This document shows, in pieces, positions 8,114-17,837 of a stretch of DNA of 64,000 bases. The stretch is from Flavobacterium sp. NKUCC04_CG (GTDB taxonomy: Bacteria > Bacteroidota > Bacteroidia > Flavobacteriales > Flavobacteriaceae), in NCBI RefSeq assembly GCF_019345525.1, contig NZ_JAHKRA010000005.1, positions 1 to 64,000 of the forward strand. The letters are read 5' to 3'. The translations under genes were made by a program, and so were the position numbers. Within the stretch, counting starts at the first letter, position 1, and every line of letters begins with the position of its first letter. The notes below the pieces were generated by a model that was given only the letters and a program-made list of their open reading frames with translations, searched no databases and was not told where the DNA came from.

Positions 8114-9203
8114 TGATAGTATAAATAAACGCTTAAATGCGCGTAGGGATAACGGCTTGTTTCGCAGTTTGGGTAAACCAGTACAGCAAATTGACTTTGC
8201 ATCTAATGATTATCTGGGATTGGCGCGTAACAGCGCATATCATGAAATGGTTTTTGAAGCGGTTCAGGCCAACAAAGCCAGCTTAGTTGGAAGTACGGGA
8301 TCGCGCTTGCTCACTGGTAACTCGGTCTATGTAGAATGGATAGAAAAGAAAATCAGTAGGTTGCATCAGGTGGAAAAGGCAAGCTTATTTTCATCGGGTT
8401 ATTTAGCCAATTTGTGTCTGTTGTCTTGTATTCCTCAGCGTGGAGAAACCGTTTTAATCGATGAGCATATTCACCGCTCTGTACACGACGGTTGTCGGTT
8501 AAATCAGGCTCTAAAATGGAAGTTTAAACATAACGATTTGCACGATTTAGAACAATTGTTAATGAGAGCAAAAGGCAATTGTTATGTGGTTATAGAGAGT
8601 TTGTATTCCATGGATGGCAGCTTTGCACCCCTAAAAGAAATGGTTGCTTTATGCGAAAAACATAAGGCCTTATTAGTGGTCGATGAGGCGCATGCTTTTG
8701 GAGTCTATGGTTGGGGATTAGTAGCCCATTATCAGTTGCAAGCTAAGGTTTTTGCTACAGTAGTAACCTATGGAAAGGCCATGGGATGCCATGGTGCTGC
8801 TGTATTGGGTAGTGATTTATTACAGCAATTGATCATCAATTTTGGCAGTCCCTTTATATACAGTACTTCGGCAAGTATGGTACAGTGGATTGCCATAGAC
8901 AAAGGGTATGACTTTTTGGATAAACACCGTGATTTACCAATTCTATTAGAAGATAACTTGCGTTTTTATAAGGAACAACAATCCCAAGTGGTGACGGAAC
9001 TATTAAGTCCCATACAATCGGTCGTCATTCCGGGAAACCGCGCTGTAAAAGAAAAGGCTCAACAGTTGGTGAGTCATGGTTTTACGGTTTATCCAATTGT
9101 TAGTCCTACAGTAGCTATTGGACAAGAACGTTTGAGAATTTGTATACACAGCTTTAATTCTAAAGATGAAATAGCTCAATTAATACATCACTTAAATAAG
9201 TAA
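8100..9203 (+). CDS. bioF: 8-amino-7-oxononanoate synthase (BioF)
   Basis: A PLP enzyme that condenses a pimeloyl thioester with L-alanine to 8-amino-7-oxononanoate, the first step of the biotin ring pathway. At 367 residues it has a normal length. It carries the family hallmark FASNDYLGLA near residues 33-42, LVGSTGSRLLTGN, VVDEAHAFGVYG, and the PLP lysine K226 in TYGKAMGCHGAAV. The start is a GTG inside the end of the preceding gene (14-bp overlap), which implies coupled translation. bioD begins 5 bp after its stop. Confidence 0.95.
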   Translation: MKAFDDSINKRLNARRDNGLFRSLGKPVQQIDFASNDYLGLARNSAYHEMVFEAVQANKASLVGSTGSRLLTGNSVYVEWIEKKISRLHQVEKASLFSSGYLANLCLLSCIPQRGETVLIDEHIHRSVHDGCRLNQALKWKFKHNDLHDLEQLLMRAKGNCYVVIESLYSMDGSFAPLKEMVALCEKHKALLVVDEAHAFGVYGWGLVAHYQLQAKVFATVVTYGKAMGCHGAAVLGSDLLQQLIINFGSPFIYSTSASMVQWIAIDKGYDFLDKHRDLPILLEDNLRFYKEQQSQVVTELLSPIQSVVIPGNRAVKEKAQQLVSHGFTVYPIVSPTVAIGQERLRICIHSFNSKDEIAQLIHHLNK

Positions 9204-9208
9204 AAAAC

Positions 9209-9820
9209 ATGAATAAAGAAAAGAATTTATTTATAAGCGGAATTGGTACTGGCGTTGGAAAAACCGTTGTTTCCGCTGTTTTAGTACAGCAGCTAAAGGC
9301 CGATTATTGGAAGCCGATCCAATCGGGAGATTTAGATAATAGCGATACCGATATGGTTAAAAAATTAGTAGATCAACAAGGAAAACAATTTCACCCCGAG
9401 CGCCACCGATTAAAACTCGCTGCTTCGCCACATAAGTCAGCGGCTAAGGAGGGAATTGTAATAAAAAGCAGCGATTTTGAACTTCCAATCACCTCCAATC
9501 GATTGATAATCGAAGGAGCAGGAGGAATATTGGTGCCGATTTCGGATGAATTTTTTATGGTTGATTTGATACATCAGTTTAAGGCAGAAGTAGTATTGGT
9601 CGTTCGCGATTACCTCGGGTGTATCAATCATACTTTATTGGCCATAGAATTTTTAAAGCAACAAAAAATTCCGATTGCTTACTTGGTGCTCAACGGCGAT
9701 ATGGATGAAGATACTGCAAGGATCCTTTTAAAACAGATCGGAATAAATACCCAAATTATACGTCTTATGGAATTTAAAACCCTAGAAAAGAACGAAATAA
9801 TAAACTGTAAACTAGCATAA
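9209..9820 (+). CDS. bioD: Dethiobiotin synthetase (BioD)
   Basis: ATP-dependent ring closure of 7,8-diaminopelargonate with CO2 to dethiobiotin. The 203-residue protein has the P-loop [10 protein letters not shown] (about residues 10-19), YWKPIQSG with the conserved lysine, and [12 protein letters not shown]. These are all standard for BioD. It lies 5 bp after bioF and 2 bp before bioB in the same operon. Confidence 0.95.
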   Translation: MNKEKNLFISGIGTGVGKTVVSAVLVQQLKADYWKPIQSGDLDNSDTDMVKKLVDQQGKQFHPERHRLKLAASPHKSAAKEGIVIKSSDFELPITSNRLIIEGAGGILVPISDEFFMVDLIHQFKAEVVLVVRDYLGCINHTLLAIEFLKQQKIPIAYLVLNGDMDEDTARILLKQIGINTQIIRLMEFKTLEKNEIINCKLA

Positions 9821-9822
9821 AA

Positions 9823-10806
9823 ATGAAAAAAGCATTAGAAATTAGAACTGATTGGAGTAAAGAAGAAGTATATGAAATATACAATCAACCGTTGATGGAA
9901 TTGATTTACCAAGCGGCAACAGTACATAGACAATGGCACAAAGCAACAGAAATTCAGGTTTGTACCTTATTGTCCGTTAAAACAGGAGGTTGTCCAGAAG
10001 ATTGTTCTTATTGTGGTCAAGCGGCACGCTATCATACCGATATTAAAGTTCAAGCTTTGTTGCCTACAGCCGAAGTGATTGCCCATGCTCAAAAAGCAAA
10101 AGACTCGGGTTCTTCGCGATTTTGTATGGCTGCAGCTTGGAGAGAGGTGCGCAATAACCGTGATTTTGACCGAATAATCGATATGGTTAAAGGGGTCAAT
10201 GAGCTGGGTTTAGAGGTCTGTTGTACCTTGGGTATGCTTTCCGAGGAGCAGGCAGTCCGATTACAGGATGCAGGACTACATGCCTATAACCACAATTTGG
10301 ATTCGTCTGAAAATTATTATGAAGAAATCATCAGTACTCGAAAATTTGATGACCGATTGAATACCATTAACCACGTTCGCAAGGCGGGAATTACGGTTTG
10401 TTCGGGTGGAATTATCGGTTTGGGTGAAACGCACCAAGACCGGATGTCGATGTTGCTGACTTTAGCAACCTTAGCACAGCATCCAGAATCGGTACCAGTC
10501 AATGCTTTAGCTCGGGTTCCGGGAACACCTTTAGAGAATCAGCCCAAAGTACAAACCTGGGACATGGTTCGCATGATAGCCACTGCTCGAATTTTAATGC
10601 CTAAATCGATGGTGAGGCTTAGTGCAGGCCGTGTTGAAATGACGGAAGAAGAGCAAGGATGGTGTTTTATGGCTGGTGCCAACTCCATTTTTTCAGGTGA
10701 TCGAGAAACACTCTTGGTAACACCCAATCCCGGTTTGACGGAAGATAAAAGAATGTTCGCTAATCTCGGATTAACGCCAATGGTTGTTGAAAAAGTAATG
10801 GTATAA
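9823..10806 (+). CDS. bioB: Biotin synthase (BioB)
   Basis: A radical-SAM enzyme that inserts sulfur into dethiobiotin. The 327-residue protein carries the cluster-binding triad C57, C61 and C64 in [12 protein letters not shown], the SAM-region [13 protein letters not shown], the YNHNLDSS segment, and LSAGRVEM with the arginine that binds the auxiliary [2Fe-2S] cluster. Its stop codon overlaps the bioA start by one base. It needs iron-sulfur clusters, which is worth bearing in mind given the diiron protein in the same operon. Confidence 0.97.
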   Translation: MKKALEIRTDWSKEEVYEIYNQPLMELIYQAATVHRQWHKATEIQVCTLLSVKTGGCPEDCSYCGQAARYHTDIKVQALLPTAEVIAHAQKAKDSGSSRFCMAAAWREVRNNRDFDRIIDMVKGVNELGLEVCCTLGMLSEEQAVRLQDAGLHAYNHNLDSSENYYEEIISTRKFDDRLNTINHVRKAGITVCSGGIIGLGETHQDRMSMLLTLATLAQHPESVPVNALARVPGTPLENQPKVQTWDMVRMIATARILMPKSMVRLSAGRVEMTEEEQGWCFMAGANSIFSGDRETLLVTPNPGLTEDKRMFANLGLTPMVVEKVMV

Positions 10807-12071
10807 TGAAAAGTTTACAAGAAAGAGATCAGTTAGTCAATTGGCATCCCTATACTCAGATGAAAACAGCCGCCGCTCCTATTGCGATTGTCAAGGGGCA
10901 AGGCGTGTTTTTATATGATGAAAACGGAAAACGGTATATCGATGCGGTTTCTTCGTGGTGGGTAACGCTACATGGGCATGCACATCCATATATAGCCCAA
11001 CGTGTTTCAGAACAATTAAACACCTTAGAACAAGTCATTTTTGCCGGTTTCACACACGAGCCGGCAATACAACTCGCGGAGAATTTACTAAAACTATTAC
11101 CGAGCAATCAGCAAAAAGTGTTTTATACGGACAACGGTTCAACCGCTGTTGAAGTAGCCTTAAAAATGTGCTTGCAATATTGGACTAACCAAAAACAGCC
11201 CAAACGAAAAATCCTCGCGTTTAAAAATGCTTATCACGGTGATACTTTTGGAGCCATGTCGGTCAGTGGACGTAGTGTCTGGACACATCCTTTTGAAGAA
11301 TTGCTTTTTGATGTGGTTTTTATCGATTTACCCAATGCAGACAACCTAGCTGCTTTAAAGAGTCAAATAGATGAAATCGCTACAGAGGTATGCTGTTTTA
11401 TATATGAACCGCTGGTTCAAGGGTCGGCAGGTATGCTGATGTATGATGCGGAATCATTGAGCACTTTAATGAATTATTGTCGCAGTCATAAAATTTGGCT
11501 AATTCAAGACGAGGTTTTTACGGGTTTTGGACGTACGGGTAAGTTATTTGCCACAGACCACTTAACTGCTGTACCGGACTTGATGTGTTTTTCCAAAGGC
11601 TTAACAGGAGGTACCTTGCCGATGGGAATCACCACTTGTACAGCGCCAATCTATAATGCTTTTTACTCTGACAATCAACATCAGGCACTGTTTCATGGGC
11701 ATTCTTTTACAGCAAATCCGTTGGCATGTACTGCGGCTTTAGCGAGTTTAGAACTGTTGTTGTTAGCCAGTACACAGCAAAATATTGGACGCATAGTTCA
11801 AAAACACAAGGTATTTTCCAAATCGATTTCTCAACATCCCAAAATTAAAGCAATCAGACAATTGGGAACAATTTTGGCTATGGAATGGAATACGGATTCG
11901 AGCTCTTATTTCAGTTCGTTAAAAGAAAAACTATATGTTTATTTTCTAGAGAAAGGAATTTTGTTGCGTCCATTGGGAAACATCCTATATATCTTGCCTC
12001 CTTATTGCATAGAAGATTCTGAATTGGATTATATTTATCACGCTATAGAGGAAGCTTTGGAAGAATTGTAA
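10806..12071 (+). CDS. bioA: Adenosylmethionine-8-amino-7-oxononanoate transaminase (BioA)
   Basis: A class-III PLP aminotransferase using SAM as amino donor to make 7,8-diaminopelargonate. The 421-residue protein starts with the BioA-typical NWHPYTQM. It has SSWWVTLHGHAHP, AYHGDTFGAMS, QDEVFTGFGRTG, and the PLP lysine K264 in FSKGLTGGTLPMG. It is the last gene of the operon, sharing one base with the bioB stop codon. Gene order F-D-B-A leaves no room for bioC or a pimeloyl-ACP esterase. Confidence 0.95.
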   Translation: MKSLQERDQLVNWHPYTQMKTAAAPIAIVKGQGVFLYDENGKRYIDAVSSWWVTLHGHAHPYIAQRVSEQLNTLEQVIFAGFTHEPAIQLAENLLKLLPSNQQKVFYTDNGSTAVEVALKMCLQYWTNQKQPKRKILAFKNAYHGDTFGAMSVSGRSVWTHPFEELLFDVVFIDLPNADNLAALKSQIDEIATEVCCFIYEPLVQGSAGMLMYDAESLSTLMNYCRSHKIWLIQDEVFTGFGRTGKLFATDHLTAVPDLMCFSKGLTGGTLPMGITTCTAPIYNAFYSDNQHQALFHGHSFTANPLACTAALASLELLLLASTQQNIGRIVQKHKVFSKSISQHPKIKAIRQLGTILAMEWNTDSSSYFSSLKEKLYVYFLEKGILLRPLGNILYILPPYCIEDSELDYIYHAIEEALEEL

Positions 12072-12122
12072 GCAATGCAACAAGTCGGTTTATAATTAAT
12101 GAAAGCTATGGTATAAATTGTT

Positions 12123-12130
12123 TAAATTTG
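12123..12130 (+). promoter_or_regulatory. -7 element upstream of the 12154 gene
   Basis: TAAATTTG matches the TAnnTTTG consensus 24 bp before the ATG at 12154. No clear -33 TTTG is seen at the right distance. It suggests the following small gene is not simply part of the biotin operon. Confidence 0.45.
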
Positions 12131-12153
12131 CCCCGTAATAAACAATTTAAATC

Positions 12154-12492
12154 ATGCATATTCAAGACTTGATTATTCAAAACCTAGACGGGTTAATCAA
12201 AGCGCAATCCAATAAAGCGGAATTGCAAATAGAAAATCTAATTGCTATAGGTGCGTATGTCGCAGCTGGTGTATTACGAGGTCGTTATCAGGTTGTGAAA
12301 GAGGTTAAGGAGGAGGAGATTAATGGTGTTTTTGGGATTGTTGGTAATTTTTATGCAGAAAATTTTGGGGGAGGTTTTACTCAAGAAGATTTTATTACCT
12401 TAAAAACCAGAGCAATGGAGCTGTTACAACAACCAACTTTTGATTCAGATCTTAACGAGTTTGTAGCAGAGATTCTTAAAAAAGATATATAA
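12154..12492 (+). CDS. Conserved hypothetical protein, 112 aa
   Basis: I do not recognise this family. The 112-residue protein has no signal peptide or membrane segment, is rich in Glu and Ile, and has a central Gly-rich stretch (NFYAENFGGGFTQEDF) between predicted helices. It begins 82 bp after bioA, with its own -7-like element, and is convergent with the SDR gene downstream. It is probably a small cytoplasmic protein; a link with biotin is not shown. Confidence 0.65.
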   Translation: MHIQDLIIQNLDGLIKAQSNKAELQIENLIAIGAYVAAGVLRGRYQVVKEVKEEEINGVFGIVGNFYAENFGGGFTQEDFITLKTRAMELLQQPTFDSDLNEFVAEILKKDI

Positions 12493-12523
12493 TTAAATAG
12501 TGTAAGATGGCAGGTAAGGAGGC

Positions 12524-13246
12524 TCAAATCTCTTTACCGGCTATACTGGAACCTCCATCTACTCCCAATACTTGCCCAGTTATATAACCGGCTTCTTCAG
12601 ACAAGAAAAAACAAACCGCAGCCGCTACTTCTTGAGGTTGTCCGATTCGTTTCATAGGTACCGAATTGATTGTTTGTTTTTCAGCCATACTGCCAATGGG
12701 ACGCGATGTGCGAAATAAAAGGGTTTCTATAGGACCTGGTGCCACAGCATTAGATGTAATACCGTATTTGGCAAATTCCAAAGCCCATGTTTTGGTGCAC
12801 CCTATAAGGGCGCTTTTAGCTGCAGAATAAGCTGTTCTATTCACGTTGCCGTGTATGGCTCTACTGCATATATTGACAATTCTACCGTAATTCAATTGCT
12901 TCATATTTGGTAGAAAAAACTGTGTAACTTGTATAGATGACCGTACATTTAAGGACCATACATTTTGTAAACTAATAAAGTCTAATTCCTCAAGAGGCTG
13001 GGGGAGTGATACTCCTACATTGTTGACAATAGCATAAATATCGTATTTGTTCCCGATTTCCTTTAATACCAACGCGGTTTTATCAAAATCGAGTAAATCA
13101 CAAGAATACAATTCTCCAGGAAAATCTATACCCATAGTGTTGCGAGCCATACCCACTGCAAAACAGTTTTGGGCGGCTAATTTTTTGGCAATTGCCAAAC
13201 CGATTCCTCGACTCGCTCCGGTAATAAGTACAGCTTTTTGTTTCAT
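12524..13246 (-). CDS. SDR family oxidoreductase, FabG-like
   Basis: A short-chain dehydrogenase/reductase of about 240 residues. It has the NAD(P)-binding motif TGASRGIG near the N-terminus, VNNVGVS, the catalytic serine in NICSRAIHG and the YxxxK motif in AYSAAKSAL, and ends with GQVLGVDGGSS. The start is taken at MKQKAVLITG; an in-frame ATG at 13282 would add 12 residues that look non-coding. The substrate is unknown. The sequence resembles 3-oxoacyl-ACP reductases, but a separate, more typical FabG lies at 58829, so this one is probably a paralogue with another substrate. Confidence 0.87.
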   Translation of the reverse strand: MKQKAVLITGASRGIGLAIAKKLAAQNCFAVGMARNTMGIDFPGELYSCDLLDFDKTALVLKEIGNKYDIYAIVNNVGVSLPQPLEELDFISLQNVWSLNVRSSIQVTQFFLPNMKQLNYGRIVNICSRAIHGNVNRTAYSAAKSALIGCTKTWALEFAKYGITSNAVAPGPIETLLFRTSRPIGSMAEKQTINSVPMKRIGQPQEVAAAVCFFLSEEAGYITGQVLGVDGGSSIAGKEI

Positions 13247-13627
13247 AAAATAGATTACTATGGTTACTGAAAAAGACTTCATTAAACGACCTGATATAAA
13301 AGGATGGTTTATGACTTTTTATTTGCTTGAAGTGCTATTTTATACAATATAATAAATTTTTTTTATAAAAAATTAAAAAATCCAAAGTATTCCGTTCTCT
13401 TATGTTGATTTTGTATTTTATATATCTGCCTCGGATATCAGGTCTAAAAGCTTTTTTGATCATGTTAACTGCAGTTTATAGTGGGGTAGATTTTCCTTTG
13501 AACTTTAAAAAGCTATGCCTTTTTAGCTTGATTCCGCTGTTAAATTTATGCGATATCAACGCGTCTTCTTGTAGTTAATGTCTATAATGCTTTAATTTGA
13601 GTAATCATTTTTTTAAAGATATATATA
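13247..13627. other. Gene-free spacer, AT-rich
   Basis: About 380 bp between the divergent SDR and S9 peptidase genes. It is AT-rich, with poly-A and poly-T stretches near 13350-13380. It presumably holds promoters for both genes, but no convincing TAnnTTTG with a matching TTTG was found. A 38-codon open frame inside it has no coding signs. Confidence 0.5.
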
Positions 13628-16561
13628 ATGAATTTTAGTAACGCTAAATCACCGCTTAGGTTTGATTTTAAAACAGTTCAAAACTCCATTTTAATAGTCG
13701 CTTTTCTATGTTTTTTTCAGAATACACAAGCTCAGAAAAAGCCTATTGACCACAGTGTATACGATAGTTGGCAAAGTCTCGGTGTAAAATTATGGTCTGC
13801 GGATGGGAAAACCGCTTTATATCAAGTAGTTCCACAAGAGGGAGATAAGCTTTTGTATATACGATCAGTAGATTCGAACCGGAAAATACAATTAGCTAGA
13901 GGTGAAAATCCCGTGATAACTTCCGACTCCAAATACGCAATTGCACTGATTAAGCCTTTTTATAAAGACCTACGTGAAGGAAAGATAAAAAAGAAAAAAG
14001 ACGATGAATTACCTAAAGATTCCTTGGCTATTATGAATTTATCGAATTTGGAAATCGTCAAAATTCCGTTGATTAAGTCTTTTAAAATTCCAGAAAAAGG
14101 CGGATCTAAATTAGCATATTTATTAGAAAATGATAAGGCGTTAAAAACCGTAGATAGTTTGAAAAAGGAAAAACCAAGCGCTCAAATAGCGGTAAAAACC
14201 AAAGACAAAAACGCAGAACCCCTACAATTGGTTTTGTTAGACTTACCTACAGGAAAGCAAATGGTTTTTGAAAATGTGGTGGAATACGAGTTTAGTAAAA
14301 ACGGTAGGTATTTGGCATTAGCGACTCAAGAGCCGACGAAAAAGGATGCTAAGAAAGAAGAAAAAACAGAAGAAAAAACAGAAGAAGCAGCAGTTTTACT
14401 TAAGGATACTATAGCTGAAAAGCATCCTTTTGGAGTGTACTTAGTCGATACGGAAACCCACTTACAAAAGGCTATATTGGAGGCGAAAGGGGAGTTTAGT
14501 CAGTTTGTTTTTGACGAAACAGCCAATCGTTTAGCGTTTATCGGTACTACAGATGAAAAGAAGAAAGAAGTTAAAACCTATCGTTTATACAGCAGTTTTA
14601 AACGAGGAGTTGCTCGAGTATTGGCACAGGACGAAACCAAGGGTATGCCTGAAAAATGGGGAGTTTCTGAAAACAGTAAGCCGGTTTTTAGTAAAAACGG
14701 CAAAAAAGTATTTGTGGGTATAGCGGCCTTAAAGCAGCCTAAGGACACTACGTTTATTGCCGATGATCATGCCGTATTGGATGTTTGGCATTATAAGGAT
14801 GAATATTTGCAAAGTGTACAACTTAAAAACCTCGATAAAGAATTAAAAAGAACCTATATGGCGGTAATTCATATGGATAAACCCGATTTTTTGATTCCGT
14901 TATCCGATGCTAATTTGCCGGAACTTACTTTGGTAAACGAAGGAAATGCAGATTATGTTTTGGGATATTCCGATAGAAAAGGGCGAGTGGCCACCCAATG
15001 GAATGGGTTTGCGGTACGCGACTATTATACGGTAGATTTGCGCAACGGCAAAAGTGATTTAATTATAGCCGGTTTAAATGGTTATGCCTATAGTTCTCCA
15101 TTGGGTAAATATATAGTTTACTTTAATCGCGACAACGGAAATTGGTATAGTTATAACAACCAAACTAAAAAACACTTACAGTTAAATAGCGGTATTACAA
15201 CAGCTTTTGCAGATGAGGAATTTGATATGCCCGATTTGCCAAATGCTTATGGAATTGCGGAGTGGACCGACAAAGATGAAAGTGTTTTGATTAAGGATCG
15301 ATATGATATTTGGGAATTTACACTTAATGGATCAAAACCGGCAAAAAGCGTTACAAATCACTATGGAAGAGATCATCGCATTCGATTTGATATAAACAAA
15401 TTTGATCGGGAGTTGCGCAGTATCTCAAGAAAACAATCCTTAATCTTAAGTGCTTTTAACGAAACTACAAAAGAGGCTGGTTTTTATAGCACAGTGGTAA
15501 GTTCAAATCAAACACCTCAAAAGCTACAAATGCAGCCAGTGTTTACAAATAGCGCCCTGATTAAAGCAAAAGAAGCTGATATTTATATGTATGCACAAGA
15601 ATCTTTTACACAGGCGCCAAGTTTGTTTATTACTAGAGATTTTAAAACCAATAGTTGTATTTTAAATAGCAATCCACAACAATCAGCATACAATTGGGGA
15701 ACTGCTTCATTGATTCAATGGACTACAGATACAGGTAAAGCAGCTTCGGGTATATTGTATAAACCTGAGAATTTTGACAGTACTAAAAAATACCCAATGA
15801 TTGTTTATTTCTACGAAAAATTAACGGACAATTTAAATCGATATGAAGCTCCTGCTCCAACGGCATCTCGTTTGAATATCACTTATTTTGTAAGTAATGG
15901 TTATTTGGTTTTTACGCCAGATATCAGTTATGAAAAGGGATATCCAGGTCGTTCTGCGGAAATTTATATCAACTCAGGAGTTAATTACTTAAAAAACAAT
16001 CCTTGGGTAGATGGTGATAAAATCGGAATTCAAGGTCAAAGTTGGGGCGGATATCAAGTAGCACATTTGATTACCAGAACCCATATGTATGCGGCAGCAT
16101 GGGCAGGAGCTCCTGTTGTCAATATGACTTCTGCCTATGGAGGAATACGCTGGGGCACAGGGATGAATCGACAATTTCAATATGAAAAAACCCAAAGTAG
16201 AATAGGGAGTACTCTTTGGGAAGCTCGAGATTTATATATAGAAAATTCGCCTTTGTTCTTTATGGATAACGTACAAACGCCTGTAGTAATTATGCATAAC
16301 GACAACGATGGTGCAGTGCCTTGGTATCAAGGAATTGAAATGTTTACCGCATTGAGAAGATTAGATAAACCGGTTTGGATGTTGAATTATAATGGAGACG
16401 AACACAATTTGATGAAAAGACAAAACCGTAAGGATATTCAAATCCGAGAGCAGCAATTTTTTGATCATTATCTTAAAGGAGCACCGATGCCGGTTTGGAT
16501 GGATACGGGAGTTCCTGCAGTGTTAAAGGGAAAAACTTGGGGTTTTGAGTTGGTCAATTAA
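13628..16561 (+). CDS. Secreted S9 family prolyl-oligopeptidase-like peptidase
   Basis: A 977-residue secreted serine peptidase. A hydrophobic signal region (ILIVAFLCFFQNTQAQ) precedes a long beta-propeller-like N-terminal part. The C-terminal alpha/beta-hydrolase domain starts near residue 710. The nucleophile is S805 in IGIQGQSWGGYQ, the Asp lies in HNDNDGAVPWYQG, and the His is in GDEHNL. The N-terminal part contains a Lys/Glu-rich stretch encoded by a 12-bp direct repeat around 14350-14380, which is probably a flexible loop. It is a single gene. Likely role: cleavage of peptides in the periplasm or outside the cell. Confidence 0.92.
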   Translation: MNFSNAKSPLRFDFKTVQNSILIVAFLCFFQNTQAQKKPIDHSVYDSWQSLGVKLWSADGKTALYQVVPQEGDKLLYIRSVDSNRKIQLARGENPVITSDSKYAIALIKPFYKDLREGKIKKKKDDELPKDSLAIMNLSNLEIVKIPLIKSFKIPEKGGSKLAYLLENDKALKTVDSLKKEKPSAQIAVKTKDKNAEPLQLVLLDLPTGKQMVFENVVEYEFSKNGRYLALATQEPTKKDAKKEEKTEEKTEEAAVLLKDTIAEKHPFGVYLVDTETHLQKAILEAKGEFSQFVFDETANRLAFIGTTDEKKKEVKTYRLYSSFKRGVARVLAQDETKGMPEKWGVSENSKPVFSKNGKKVFVGIAALKQPKDTTFIADDHAVLDVWHYKDEYLQSVQLKNLDKELKRTYMAVIHMDKPDFLIPLSDANLPELTLVNEGNADYVLGYSDRKGRVATQWNGFAVRDYYTVDLRNGKSDLIIAGLNGYAYSSPLGKYIVYFNRDNGNWYSYNNQTKKHLQLNSGITTAFADEEFDMPDLPNAYGIAEWTDKDESVLIKDRYDIWEFTLNGSKPAKSVTNHYGRDHRIRFDINKFDRELRSISRKQSLILSAFNETTKEAGFYSTVVSSNQTPQKLQMQPVFTNSALIKAKEADIYMYAQESFTQAPSLFITRDFKTNSCILNSNPQQSAYNWGTASLIQWTTDTGKAASGILYKPENFDSTKKYPMIVYFYEKLTDNLNRYEAPAPTASRLNITYFVSNGYLVFTPDISYEKGYPGRSAEIYINSGVNYLKNNPWVDGDKIGIQGQSWGGYQVAHLITRTHMYAAAWAGAPVVNMTSAYGGIRWGTGMNRQFQYEKTQSRIGSTLWEARDLYIENSPLFFMDNVQTPVVIMHNDNDGAVPWYQGIEMFTALRRLDKPVWMLNYNGDEHNLMKRQNRKDIQIREQQFFDHYLKGAPMPVWMDTGVPAVLKGKTWGFELVN

Positions 16562-16629
16562 TTAACAAGGCAAAAAGACTTGTGCCTATAGTGTTGTGAA
16601 AGGTCAATACAAGGAGTAGTAAACATAAA

Positions 16630-16683
16630 AGCGCAGTACGGTTTTGATATTAAAACGGTTTAAAACTAAAATCGTACTGCGCT
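16630..16683. repeat. Long inverted repeat between convergent genes
   Basis: AGCGCAGTACG (16630-16640) and CGTACTGCGCT (16673-16683) form an 11-bp perfect stem enclosing a second small stem (GTTTT/AAAAC). There is no U tract, so any terminator function is uncertain. The preceding ACATAAAAGCGCAG also occurs near 775-790 in the rrn-side repeats. Confidence 0.6.
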
Positions 16684-16743
16684 AAATTATTCTCAATCGA
16701 GCTGAAATAGCTGATAAATGCCGTTCAGTATCCTAGGACTTTC

Positions 16744-17484
16744 CTAATTACTTGTATAAAACGGCTTTGTTTGCTGATAAAAATAACGGCTAATATCACC
16801 GTCTTTGTCCAATTGCATAAAATCTACAAATTGTTCGGCTTTTACAAACGGTCTAGTGGCTAATGCTGCCTGATCCGTGATTCGTTTCATGTCTTTTGTA
16901 GCACATTCTAAAGCAAATATATAGTGAGGTGGATCACCTACTACTGGATTGTATATCCATCCGATATGGGCGGCTTTTACTTCGGGTTGTGTTTTAAATA
17001 ATTCGGTCAAGCAAGCTACCAGCTCTTCGGGATATATTTTGGGTTGACCAATCTGTACGGCCATACTTTGTTTGGTTTTTAAAATATTGGATTTTTTGTC
17101 AAACATAGAACCGCTAAGCATTTCGGAAATCTCTAAGGGGATTAATTCTTTATATATAGCAGAAAAAGGATTAACAACTACAGCGGAATTTGCCGCCATA
17201 GTTAAAAATTCTCTTCCATTTACAGCTACTGCAGTTACTTCATTTCTAATAGACTCTTGTTCATATATCCGGTCCAATTCCGTAAATACAGGAATGACTT
17301 GATTTGGAAAAACGACGATTGGCAGTTTTTTTAAATCGGATATGGAGCCTGTTTTTTTTCCATCGGATTCTTTCTGTGTCAATACATAAACAGATTCTTC
17401 AAGAAAACGACGGTAGAATTCTTCTCGATATTTTGCGTCATGACCTGCTTTTTCAAGGATCTCAGATAAAGTTGTTTTTTTCAA
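16744..17484 (-). CDS. SseB family protein
   Basis: A 246-residue cytoplasmic protein of the SseB family (named for enhanced serine sensitivity in E. coli). The N-terminal SseB domain includes LPIVVFPNQVIPVFTELDRI and INPFSA-like VNPFSAIYKELI. The C-terminal SseB domain includes VKAAHIGWIYNP and HYIFALEC. No signal peptide is seen. The biochemical role of the family is not settled; in some bacteria it is linked with rhodanese or secretion genes, neither of which is nearby. It is transcribed alone, divergent from the FAD oxidoreductase. Confidence 0.85.
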   Translation of the reverse strand: MKKTTLSEILEKAGHDAKYREEFYRRFLEESVYVLTQKESDGKKTGSISDLKKLPIVVFPNQVIPVFTELDRIYEQESIRNEVTAVAVNGREFLTMAANSAVVVNPFSAIYKELIPLEISEMLSGSMFDKKSNILKTKQSMAVQIGQPKIYPEELVACLTELFKTQPEVKAAHIGWIYNPVVGDPPHYIFALECATKDMKRITDQAALATRPFVKAEQFVDFMQLDKDGDISRYFYQQTKPFYTSN

Positions 17485-17837
17485 ATCTTAGCGTTTAAGA
17501 GAATATGATGTTATTCGTTTTTGTAATAAATGACTTCAAATTTAAAGCAAAAAAAACTCTTTATACAAGTATAATTGATAATCTTTCGATATTAATCTTC
17601 CCTGTGGCTGTGGTTGTATATAGTGTTTTGTCTTGTAGTTTCATTGGAAAAGCTGTTTAGTTTCTCTACGAAGTATTTTTTATAAATCACATCCGGTTAC
17701 TGAAATGCTGTACAGCAGTATTTAATGTTATTTATATTTTAAAACATGAATTATCGTGTTTTTTAACGTATTTTTATAGTAAACAACACTAGTATCTGAA
17801 ATCTAGTATTGCTCATCCTATAAATAAATTAGAAAGT
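17485..17837. other. Gene-free spacer between divergent genes
   Basis: 353 bp of AT-rich sequence between the SseB and FAD-oxidoreductase genes. It should contain both promoters. No clear TAnnTTTG box with a matching -33 element and no repeat or RNA structure was recognised. Confidence 0.5.

Noticed and set aside
12524..13246. The SDR as the main FabG
   Set aside because: The gene at 58829 fits canonical FabG better and lies beside fabV. This one keeps only the general SDR motifs.
13462..13577. A 38-codon reading frame starting in the spacer before the S9 peptidase gene
   Set aside because: It is short, has no ribosome-binding or family evidence, and lies in promoter sequence.
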